64,000 nucleotides of DNA from Blautia schinkii DSM 10518 (GTDB taxonomy: Bacteria; Bacillota; Clostridia; Lachnospirales; Lachnospiraceae): NCBI GenBank assembly GCA_000702025.1, contig JNKJ01000035.1, forward strand, positions 1-64,000, written 5' to 3'. This document shows, piece by piece, positions 53,538 through 61,269 of the stretch. A program made the translations under genes and the position numbers. The first letter of the stretch is position 1. Each line of letters opens with the position of its first letter. The notes beneath the pieces were generated by a model. The model was not told where the DNA came from and did not search any database. It saw nothing but the letters and a program-made list of their open reading frames with translations.

Positions 53538-55646
53538 TTATTTTGTAAGCAGCATCAGAATATCATTGCTTCTCTGTACAAATCTGGTCATTTCGTCCGG
53601 AGAGAGCTGTTTGTGACTGAGCATAGCCAAGTCATAGAGCTGTTCACAGATTACCGGGGTATGGTCGGACTCTTTATTATCAACCAAATACTGTACCAAT
53701 GGATGATTTGCATTCAGCACCAGTGTTTCCTGGCCGCCGAACATATTCGGGTCCATACCGTACATATTGTACATCTTCATCATATCCTGCATACGGCGGC
53801 TCTCCTCAGAAAGAGTAACCATTGCGGATATTTTTTCATTTTTCAGCTTCTCTACGCGTACTTCCAGTTTTTCCTTATTAAGGTTCTTGCGGAAAAGCTC
53901 TGTCAGCGCGTTTGCTGTTTCTTCGTCAGCAGCGCCCTCTTCCTTTAATTCCTCTGTCAGGTCAGCGTCTATTCTCATGAAGCGGATAGTCTCATCCTTC
54001 TGCTCCAGGTGAGAAATAAACGGAGAGTCGATATTATGTTTAAGGATTACCGCATCCTTGCCTGCAGACTTGAACATATTGATGTACTGGCTCTGCTGTA
54101 CCTCATCTGTCACATAGAAGATAGTAGTCTTTTCCGGCTCTTTGTCCTCAGCCTTATCTTCTCCATTCACCTCGGCTGTATCCTCTGTCTTGGTTTCCTC
54201 TACCCCATCTTCTGCCTTGGTTTCCTCTGCCTCCACAGTATTCTCCTGCGCTTCCTCCTGCTTTTTGTTCGCTTCCACGCAGTCTTTCAGAGTAAGATAT
54301 TTGCCGTCCAGATTCTTAAAGAGAACATAGTCGTTCATCTTATCCGCAAATTTGGTATCCTTAATGCAGCCGAATTTAATGAACGGGCTGATGTCATCCC
54401 AGTATTTCTCATAGGATTCTCTGTCAGTCTTGCACATACCGGTGAGCTTGTCAGCTACCTTTTTCGCAATATACTCAGAAATCTTCTGTACAAAACCGTC
54501 ATTCTGCAGCGCACTTCTCGATACGTTCAGCGGAAGGTCCGGGCAGTCGATCACACCCTTGAGCAGCAACAGGAATTCCGGAATTACTTCTTTGATATTA
54601 TCGGCAATAAACACCTGGTTATTGTACAGCTTAATGGTACCCTCAATAGAATCATACTCTGTATTAATCTTCGGGAAGTAAAGGATTCCTTTCAAGTTGA
54701 ACGGATAGTCCATATTCAGGTGGATCCAGAACAAAGGCTCCTTGTAATCCATAAATACCTTACGGTAAAACTCCTTGTACTCCTCATCTGTACACTCATT
54801 GGGATGCTTCATCCACAGCGGATGTGTATCACTTAAAGATACAGGACGTTTGTTGATCTTGACTCTGTCTCTGGCAGGAGAAACCTCAACAATTTCTTTT
54901 TCTCCGTTCTCGTTTTCCTTTTCCTCGGTCTTTGCTTCCTCGTGGATATGCTCAACTACCACATCATCGTCCCGAAGGTCTGCCTCATCGATCGTCTCAT
55001 ATTCCTGCTCAGCATTTGCTTTAGAAAGATAAATATTCACAGGCATAAAAGAGCAGTATTTCTCAATAACCTCACGCATACGGTACTCATTAGAGAACTG
55101 TACACTCTCCTCATTGAGGAAAAGAGTGATTTCCGTACCGACTGTATTTTTATTTCCCTCCTGCAGGTCATACTCTGTTCCGCCGTCACAGCTCCAGTGT
55201 ACAGGAGCAGCACCCTCTTTATAAGAAAGCGTATCAATGTGCACCTCGTCGGCCACCATAAATGCAGAATAGAATCCAAGTCCAAAATGACCAATCATCT
55301 GATCATCTGTAGTCTTATCTTTATATTTCTCCAAAAACTCAGTTGCACCGGAAAAAGCAATCTGGGTGATATACTCCTCCACCTCATCAGCAGTCATACC
55401 GATACCATTATCAATAAATTTCAGAGTTTTCTCTTCCGGATTAACCACAACTTCAATCTTTGCCTTATAATCCTCCGGGAAGCTGTACTCGCCCATTACC
55501 TCCAGCTTTTTCAGCTTCGTAATGGCGTCACATCCGTTAGAAACCATTTCCCTAACGAAAATGTCGTGGTCTGAATAAAGCCACTTTTTAATAATCGGGA
55601 AGATATTCTCACTGTTGATTGATAAACTACCATGCTTTACAGCCAT
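53538..55646 (-). CDS. htpG: Molecular chaperone HtpG (Hsp90) with acidic insertions
   Basis: About 702 residues against about 625 in E. coli. Numbering from the upstream GTG at 55655, the GHKL ATPase domain has FVREMVSNGCDA near 33, DNGIGM near 82 and GHFGLGFYSAF near 122. A charged linker of about 55 residues (about 213-270) joins N- and middle domains at the place where eukaryotic Hsp90 has one. A second, very acidic insert (about 463-509) sits inside the middle domain before TIFYVTDE. The ATG at 55646 is preferred (GGAG about 10 bp before it). Expression is under a CIRCE operator. Confidence 0.96.
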   Translation of the reverse strand: MAVKHGSLSINSENIFPIIKKWLYSDHDIFVREMVSNGCDAITKLKKLEVMGEYSFPEDYKAKIEVVVNPEEKTLKFIDNGIGMTADEVEEYITQIAFSGATEFLEKYKDKTTDDQMIGHFGLGFYSAFMVADEVHIDTLSYKEGAAPVHWSCDGGTEYDLQEGNKNTVGTEITLFLNEESVQFSNEYRMREVIEKYCSFMPVNIYLSKANAEQEYETIDEADLRDDDVVVEHIHEEAKTEEKENENGEKEIVEVSPARDRVKINKRPVSLSDTHPLWMKHPNECTDEEYKEFYRKVFMDYKEPLFWIHLNMDYPFNLKGILYFPKINTEYDSIEGTIKLYNNQVFIADNIKEVIPEFLLLLKGVIDCPDLPLNVSRSALQNDGFVQKISEYIAKKVADKLTGMCKTDRESYEKYWDDISPFIKFGCIKDTKFADKMNDYVLFKNLDGKYLTLKDCVEANKKQEEAQENTVEAEETKAEDGVEETKTEDTAEVNGEDKAEDKEPEKTTIFYVTDEVQQSQYINMFKSAGKDAVILKHNIDSPFISHLEQKDETIRFMRIDADLTEELKEEGAADEETANALTELFRKNLNKEKLEVRVEKLKNEKISAMVTLSEESRRMQDMMKMYNMYGMDPNMFGGQETLVLNANHPLVQYLVDNKESDHTPVICEQLYDLAMLSHKQLSPDEMTRFVQRSNDILMLLTK

Positions 55647-55769
55647 GCTGTCCACACTCCTTTGTTTGTATTATTATATTGTTAAATTATTTGTATCTTT
55701 TGCAGCAGCCCCGGCCTCCCATCACCTTCTGTACTGGCCGTCCGACTGCCGCTTTAAATTCTAAACAAT

Positions 55770-55798
55770 ATAGTAATACGTCTCTGGCAAAAAGTCAA
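55770..55798 (-). promoter_or_regulatory. Promoter of htpG
   Basis: On the - strand: -35 TTGACT (55798-55793), 17-bp spacer, -10 TACTAT (55775-55770). The CIRCE operator lies 7 bp upstream of the -35. Confidence 0.8.
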
Positions 55799-55805
55799 GA
55801 GAAAT

Positions 55806-55832
55806 TTAGCACTCATCTAACTCGAGTGCTAG
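55806..55832. promoter_or_regulatory. CIRCE operator (HrcA binding site)
   Basis: TTAGCACTC, 9 bp, GAGTGCTAG: the CIRCE inverted repeat with the standard spacing and one base off consensus. It is the site of the heat-shock repressor HrcA and implies heat-inducible htpG. Confidence 0.95.
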
Positions 55833-55850
55833 TAAGATGAGAAGGGGTGT

Positions 55851-56086
55851 CCCCTGGGAGGTTTTGATGGGGAAACAGGGGGAAATCCGGGGAGGGGCTT
55901 GGGCCATGGCGGGGAGATGCCCGCTTGTCTTCAACTAATTCCCAACTGCGACTAAGCAGCTCGTGAAGAGCACTCGCAGCTAAGTCTCCGTAGGGAATGG
56001 ATTTTCAGACGCGCTTTCCGCAAATCTCCCCGCCATGGCCCAAGCCCCTCCCCGGATTTCCTCCCGTTTCCCTTCCACTACCTCTT
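55851..56086 (+). repeat. Repeat element R4: conserved core in 49-bp inverted arms
   Basis: Arms 55870-55918 and 56024-56072 match at 47 of 49 positions. G55880 with T56062 is a G-U pair in the + transcript; A55877 with C56065 is a true mismatch. The core (55919-56023) has CTTCAACTAA, AACTGCGACTAAGC, GCTAAGTCTCCGTA and TGGATTTTCAGACGCGC. The inner stem is ATTCCC / GGGAAT. Its loop region GCTCGTGAAGAGC differs from GCTCACGAAGAGC in R2, R3 and R5. The 5' flank CCCCTGGGAGGTTTTGAT is the most diverged copy of that block. It starts 18 bp from CIRCE and points away from htpG. Confidence 0.92.
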
Positions 56087-56274
56087 TTCCCCTTCCAGAC
56101 AACACCATCTTCCCCGGAAGTTTCTTCCGTAACACACTACTGGAAAATGCCCCCTCCAAGAAACAGACAATTGAAAAAAAGCTAGCGAAAAAAAGCCCGA
56201 GAAGTAAACCAGAGAAGTGAGCCTGTAAAACAAGCCAGCAAAACGTGCCTGAAAAGTGTGCCAGCGACGTGCTC
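56087..56274. other. Spacer between R4 and R5
   Basis: 188 bp without a gene. The right half has loose repeats about 12-13 bp apart (GTGCCTGAAAA, GTGCCAGCGAC, GTGCTCGAAAAC) that lead into R5. The left half is C- and T-rich. It shows no clear similarity to the R2-R3 spacer. Confidence 0.5.
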
Positions 56275-56517
56275 GAAAACGTAGTGGTAGGTGAGGAGGA
56301 GAAACTTGTGCGCCGGGGGAGGACTTATCCTCGGCAGGCTGATTTGCGGAAAGCGAGCCTGAAAATCCATTCCCTACGGAGACTTAGCCGCGAACGCTCT
56401 TCGTGAGCGGCTTAGTCGCAGTTGGGAATTAGTTGAAGGGGAGCGGGCATCAGCCTGCCGAGGATAAATCCTCCCCCGGCGCACAAGTTTCTCCTCCTCA
56501 CCGTTCAACACCTCCCG
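56275..56517 (-). repeat. Repeat element R5: conserved core in 54-bp inverted arms
   Basis: Arms 56290-56343 and 56449-56502 match at 53 of 54 positions. The exception, C56324 with A56468, becomes a G-U pair in the - transcript, the strand indicated by the core. The core (56344-56448) reads on the - strand with AACTGCGACTAAGCC, GCTCACGAAGAGC, GCGGCTAAGTCTCCGTA and TGGATTTTCAGGCTCGC. The inner stem CCGC / GCGG replaces AGCGC / GCGCT of R2 and R3. Flanks on the - strand are GGGAGGTGTTGAAC and TACCACTACGTTTT. It faces R4 tail to tail and follows the terminator at 56544-56590. Confidence 0.93.
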
Positions 56518-56543
56518 TTTTTTTCCACCCTCCCCCAAAACAC

Positions 56544-56590
56544 AAAAAAGAGGGAACCCGCAAGCCCCTAAAAGCTAAACGGTTCCCTCT
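56544..56590 (-). terminator. Rho-independent terminator of the surface-protein gene
   Basis: On the - strand GAGAGGGAACC pairs with GGTTCCCTCT across a 20-nt loop and runs into six T. It lies 14 bp past the stop at 56604. Confidence 0.9.
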
Positions 56591-56603
56591 CAAAATCATT
56601 TAC

Positions 56604-59516
56604 TTATTTCTTACGTTTCCTATAAAGCACCAGTGCAATAATGCACGCCGCTGCCACCACAAGAATGATGATAAACGGAGCAATATTCGTCGTATCACCT
56701 GTCTGTACAGCACTTCTGCGGTTTGCGTCAGATTTCTTAGCAGCCGGTGTCAAACTCTGTCCACTCTTCGGTACACTAATAGTGAAGTTCACCTGCTTGG
56801 TATCCTGCTCACCTGTATTAACCCAGTTGCTGCCGTCAAATTTCTGACGGTTAAACGTTACTGTCAAAGTATAATTACCAGCCTGAGCCATACCAAAAGT
56901 TACTGTATAAGGACCGCTTGACCAGCTGTTGGTATTGATCACCTTCCAGTTCAGCGGTACATAGCGAACATCACCTGCACGCGGGTTCTCATTGTCCATA
57001 CCTGCACCCACTGCGGTAAAGGTAATTCTGGACTCTGTGGTATATCCTCCGTCAGAGCTGATTCCCGTAATCTTATTCTGGGATGCATCCGGAACCTTCG
57101 CTGTATAACCTTTGACACTTACTTTAACGGAAGTAACAAGGCTGATATCATCCGGATTCTTCACACCCTTAGGAAGGGTTATTTTACCTTTGACATTAAA
57201 GGTCTGCTTATCCGTACTCTTCGGGTCATAGGAAGAACCGTTGACATCCCATGTCACTTTCGCTTTCATCTTACCGTTGGAGGTCTTAATCACAACTGTG
57301 CCGGGAAGCTTTAATGCATCTGCGGTTTTCTTAGTGCCGTTGGCTAATCCTGTGATATCTGCAGTTTTCTGAATGCCTGTGATGCGGACACTCTTATCCG
57401 TAACACTGAAATATGCATTCACAAGTACCTGTACCTCTGCGCTGTTCGGAATTTCGATCACCTCAAGGTAATCACTCTCCTCCAGCCCCTTCTGCGGACG
57501 CAGAGTAAAGTTAGCTTTCTCGCCCGGCTTAAGTGTTGATGCGGAAAGTGCACCTACATCAAAGAAATCACTCTGCGGCTGGGTGAGCTGCACTTCGGTA
57601 TTTCCTTCGTTCGTGATGGTTACTGTCTGTGCTTTCGGCGCTTCCGAATAGCCAACCTCCTTGGAACCAAAATCTACGTCCTCAGGATCTACAGTAAACT
57701 TATAAACCGGCTCATCCTTCTCCACAGTAAATACTGCAGTCACAGAAGCCAAAGGCTGAACAGCAGCTGCGTCCTGTGTAGGATTCGCTGTATCTGCCGG
57801 ATTAATGTTGATAATCTCTTTATACTCACCTGCTGCAAGACCCAGCTTAGGCGCTACTGTAAAGGTAGCTGTTTTGCCGGCTTCCACTTCCAAAGCGGAG
57901 AGTGTGCCAATCTCAAAATTCGTTCCTTCCGGCTGCTTAAGCGTAATCTTATCCGCACTGTTGTTAGTGATTGTCACTGTCTGTGCGGCCGGTACCTCTG
58001 TATAACCTTCCTTCGCTTTCTCAAAGTTCAAGGTATCAGGATCTGCCTTAACAGGAGCCTCATCCTTACCTACCACTTTGACTTCAGCTAAGAGCTCTGC
58101 CTTAATGGCAGTGTCTTCATTCAGCCCAAACACAATCGTGTCACTGTACTGATTCTTAGCAAGGTTTGCTTTTGGAGCAATTGTAAATTCTACAGAGCCG
58201 CCCTTTTCTAATGTAATATTACCGGCATCTGCGCCCTCGGCTACATTCGCGGTGACATCGAAATTCACTGCCTGCGGCTGGACGAGTGTAACCTTAGTCT
58301 CTCCATTGTAGGTAATGGTAACTTTCTGTCCGATAACTTCAGTATAGCCCTCAAGCAAGTCACTAAATACCAATGCTGACGGATTTACAAGCAATGTGGT
58401 TGAATCTGCAACCGCTGTTGTATCGTCCGTACCTTCGTTAAACACGGTTCCGATATCCGAAGCAGTTTCTCCCTCCGGAGCGTCAATCGGCTTCATATCC
58501 GGGTCATCTCCGTTTGGTTCCTGATCATCCGGTATCTGCACCTCCGGCTCTTCAATCTTCGGTTCCTCCTGCTCAGCTTCTACATGAACGCTGGCTTCAA
58601 AGGAAACCTGTACGCCTTCCTCCGCTGTATAAGTAATCAGTTCCTGATAATCGTTAGACTCCAGCCCGGTGCGCGGCTGTACCCATACACTCACTGATTC
58701 GCCCGGAGCCAGTTCAGAAATATCCTGGACCATAAAGAATTCCGGTACAGTTTCGTCAAAAGTAAGGGTTCCGGTTCCGGTATTTTTAATAGTAACAAGT
58801 TTAGTCTCTAAATCATCGTCCGTATAACCATAATCCAGCTTACCAAAGTCAAGTGTGTCACCCTCAATTCCGGTAACCTCCGCCTCATAAGTAAGAGGCT
58901 CCTGGCTCTTCTGCGGCTCTTTCTCCTGATACACTTCCTCTGTCACCTCGCCAAAGCTTAAATCAGCCGGGTCAAGGCTATCGTCTTCTTCGGTGTAGTC
59001 TGTGTCATCCGGAACATCCGTACTGTCATTCCCGGTATCTTCGGGAACGTCCGTATTGTCGTTCTGTGTTTCTTCCGGAATGTCTACATACTCATCTTGC
59101 TGCTCCTGCGGTGTGTCGGAAGTATCCTGCGGAGCCTGCGCTCCTTCGCCTGCAATCGCCTCTGTGGATGCTGTAAGAGAGCCGCTCACTCCCTTATCCT
59201 CGATGCCTGTAATCTTGAGCACTATCTTGCTGCCCGCATCTTCTGCGGTGACGTCGTAAGATTTACCTGTTCCGACCTCTGTTAATTCCTCTCCCGCCTT
59301 TCTGGACCACTGAAAGCTCACATATTCTCCAGTCATCCCCTCGGGTTTCACTTTTGTAAAATCCGCACTCAGGGTACTTCCCACTGCTGCCGAACCTTTA
59401 ATCTTCAGCGCACCATCCAGTTCACCGGACGGAGCCGCCGCAAAGACTAACGACGGAAGCATGGTAATTACCATGAGCACAGCCATGACAATTGATAAAA
59501 ATCTCTTAGTCTTCAT
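56604..59516 (-). CDS. Large cell-surface protein with four ASH-like repeats
   Basis: A 970-residue exported protein. A signal peptide covers residues 1-26 (cleavage near VFA-AAP). An Ig-like domain lies at about 30-125, followed by a very acidic Pro/Thr/Asp-rich linker (about 125-205). Four related beta-domains begin near 222, 382, 496 and 614, each opening with an LxFxxxxxGY motif, followed in three copies by QTVTITN or a close match, like ASH/choice-of-anchor-D modules. A second acidic linker lies at about 315-370. After two further beta-domains the C-terminus is VQTGDTTN, a hydrophobic helix and RKRKK, a variant sortase signal rather than LPXTG. Ligand unknown. Confidence 0.85.
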   Translation of the reverse strand: MKTKRFLSIVMAVLMVITMLPSLVFAAAPSGELDGALKIKGSAAVGSTLSADFTKVKPEGMTGEYVSFQWSRKAGEELTEVGTGKSYDVTAEDAGSKIVLKITGIEDKGVSGSLTASTEAIAGEGAQAPQDTSDTPQEQQDEYVDIPEETQNDNTDVPEDTGNDSTDVPDDTDYTEEDDSLDPADLSFGEVTEEVYQEKEPQKSQEPLTYEAEVTGIEGDTLDFGKLDYGYTDDDLETKLVTIKNTGTGTLTFDETVPEFFMVQDISELAPGESVSVWVQPRTGLESNDYQELITYTAEEGVQVSFEASVHVEAEQEEPKIEEPEVQIPDDQEPNGDDPDMKPIDAPEGETASDIGTVFNEGTDDTTAVADSTTLLVNPSALVFSDLLEGYTEVIGQKVTITYNGETKVTLVQPQAVNFDVTANVAEGADAGNITLEKGGSVEFTIAPKANLAKNQYSDTIVFGLNEDTAIKAELLAEVKVVGKDEAPVKADPDTLNFEKAKEGYTEVPAAQTVTITNNSADKITLKQPEGTNFEIGTLSALEVEAGKTATFTVAPKLGLAAGEYKEIININPADTANPTQDAAAVQPLASVTAVFTVEKDEPVYKFTVDPEDVDFGSKEVGYSEAPKAQTVTITNEGNTEVQLTQPQSDFFDVGALSASTLKPGEKANFTLRPQKGLEESDYLEVIEIPNSAEVQVLVNAYFSVTDKSVRITGIQKTADITGLANGTKKTADALKLPGTVVIKTSNGKMKAKVTWDVNGSSYDPKSTDKQTFNVKGKITLPKGVKNPDDISLVTSVKVSVKGYTAKVPDASQNKITGISSDGGYTTESRITFTAVGAGMDNENPRAGDVRYVPLNWKVINTNSWSSGPYTVTFGMAQAGNYTLTVTFNRQKFDGSNWVNTGEQDTKQVNFTISVPKSGQSLTPAAKKSDANRRSAVQTGDTTNIAPFIIILVVAAACIIALVLYRKRKK

Positions 59517-59641
59517 ATGCCATCCTCCTTTTCATGTCCCAAATGAAGTCCTTCTATACCTGTATTGTAACTTATTTCCTTCTGCCGTACAAGTAAAGTT
59601 TCTATAAAATTTCCAATTCCTCCCCTCCAAAATCTGTCAAT

Positions 59642-61012
59642 TTATTTCACCAGCATACGGATGATCTTATCCTTTTTGCCCCCATATGCAGGGTAACGGA
59701 TTGGGATATCCGGAAACACAGCTCTGTGTAATATGCTTTTTTGATGGGAGAAGGTTTCAAAACCAGCCTTACCGTGGTAAGAGCCCATACCGCTGCCGCC
59801 CACTCCGCCAAAACCCATATAAGGCGTGGCCAGATGGACCAGGGTATCATTCACACACCCTCCGCCAAAGGAAAGCTGCCCCAGTACAAGCCTGCGCGCC
59901 TTCGCGCTTCTGGTAAAAAGATATAAAGCCAGCGGCTTTTCCCGCTTCTTGAGAAATGCCACCGTCTTATTAAGACTCTCATACTCCAGCACCGGTAAAA
60001 CCGGTCCAAAAATCTCTTCGCCCATTATTTTGTGATTCCATTTTACCATATCAATAATCGTAGGTGTAATCTGGAGTTTCCCTGCATCTGTTTTACCCCC
60101 GAAGACAATCTTTCCCTCGTCCAGAAGCGCCTCTACACGCCGGAAATGCTTTTCGGAGATCATCCGCGGATACTGCGGGTTTGTAAGAGGATCCTTTCCC
60201 CAAAAGGTGCATATCCACTTTTTCATACACGTGATAAGCTCGTCCTTGATATCCTTATGGACCAGGACATAATCAGGTGCCACACAGGTCTGTCCGCAAT
60301 TAATAAGCTTCCCAAACACGATACGCTTGGCAGCCTGCTCCACATCTGCACTGCGTTCCACAATGCAGGGACTTTTGCCCCCAAGCTCCAGAGTTACAGG
60401 AGTGAGGAAGCGGGACGCCTTTTCCATCACCAGACGCCCTACCGCAGGGCTTCCGGTAAAGAAAATATAGTCAAACCGCTCTTCTAACAAAAGCGCATTC
60501 TCCTCGCGCCCGCCCTCGATCACCGTGATATATTCCTGCGGAAAAACCTCGGAAAGCATCTTTTTCAACAGTGCGGAGGTTGCGGGTGCATATGCGGACG
60601 GCTTCAGCACGCAGCAGTTTCCCGCAGCGATTGCATCGCAAAGCGGCTCCATATTAAGGAGGAACGGATAATTCCACGGTGCCATGATCAGCACCACGCC
60701 GTACGGCTCCGGGCGCACCTCCCCATAAGCAGGGAAATGGCACAACGGTGCAGGCACGGTTTTTCCCCTCATCCATCCCCGCAGATGGCGGCGCATATAA
60801 GAAATTTCACTGAGCGTAAGGCCAATCTCAGTCATGTATGCCTCGCCTGATGATTTATGAAGATCACTGTATAAAGCTCTGCGGATTTCTCTGTCATATT
60901 TTTTTATTACGGTCTCAAGGCGGGCCAGCATTTTGGCTCTGTAAGCGTAAGGGCGGGTATGTCCCGCCCTGTAAAACTCTCTTTGTTTTTCAATGATTTC
61001 TTTCATAGGCAT
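59642..61012 (-). CDS. NAD(P)-dependent aldehyde dehydrogenase, ALDH3-like
   Basis: A 456-residue enzyme, the short class-3 length. APWNYPFLLNMEPLCDAIAAGN near residue 110 and FTGSPAVGRLVMEKA near 180 form the cofactor site. Glu of LELGGKSPC near 207 and the catalytic Cys in NCGQTCVAPDYVL near 243 are present. GGVGGSGMGSYHGKAGFETF near the C-terminus is typical of ALDH3. It probably oxidises medium- or long-chain or aromatic aldehydes. It is the last gene of the maf operon and touches the preceding small gene by 1 bp. Confidence 0.94.
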   Translation of the reverse strand: MPMKEIIEKQREFYRAGHTRPYAYRAKMLARLETVIKKYDREIRRALYSDLHKSSGEAYMTEIGLTLSEISYMRRHLRGWMRGKTVPAPLCHFPAYGEVRPEPYGVVLIMAPWNYPFLLNMEPLCDAIAAGNCCVLKPSAYAPATSALLKKMLSEVFPQEYITVIEGGREENALLLEERFDYIFFTGSPAVGRLVMEKASRFLTPVTLELGGKSPCIVERSADVEQAAKRIVFGKLINCGQTCVAPDYVLVHKDIKDELITCMKKWICTFWGKDPLTNPQYPRMISEKHFRRVEALLDEGKIVFGGKTDAGKLQITPTIIDMVKWNHKIMGEEIFGPVLPVLEYESLNKTVAFLKKREKPLALYLFTRSAKARRLVLGQLSFGGGCVNDTLVHLATPYMGFGGVGGSGMGSYHGKAGFETFSHQKSILHRAVFPDIPIRYPAYGGKKDKIIRMLVK

Positions 61013-61269
61013 TAACCCTCAACAATCAAATACTGTCCATTAGGAAGGGGAAATACTTCGCTTGCCTCCTCCAGCTCGTCCAGTGTCATTCCCTCCACAT
61101 CAGCACCCATGCTGTCCAGGTATTTTTTCACTTCCTTGATGGAATCCACCACCACAGCCATACAGTCCTCAAGGAAGGCTTCCGCTTCCTCATAAGTGTC
61201 AGCCACCGGCTCGTCAAAAAGTTGTCCCTGATTTTCCAGAAATGTCTGGATGCATTCTTCTGTGTACAT
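61012..61269 (-). CDS. Small acidic protein of unknown function
   Basis: An 85-residue soluble acidic protein, largely helical: TYEEAEAFLEDCMAVVVDSI and KEVKKYLDSMGADVEGMTLD, followed by a short beta-like end FPLPNGQYLIVEG. It begins one base after the stop region of the Cof-type hydrolase and overlaps the aldehyde dehydrogenase start, so translation is tightly coupled with both. I do not recognise the family. Confidence 0.75.
   Translation of the reverse strand: MYTEECIQTFLENQGQLFDEPVADTYEEAEAFLEDCMAVVVDSIKEVKKYLDSMGADVEGMTLDELEEASEVFPLPNGQYLIVEG

Noticed and set aside
56182..56370. 62-residue - strand frame at R5
   Set aside because: It runs through part of an inverted repeat arm and spacer with no ribosome-binding site.
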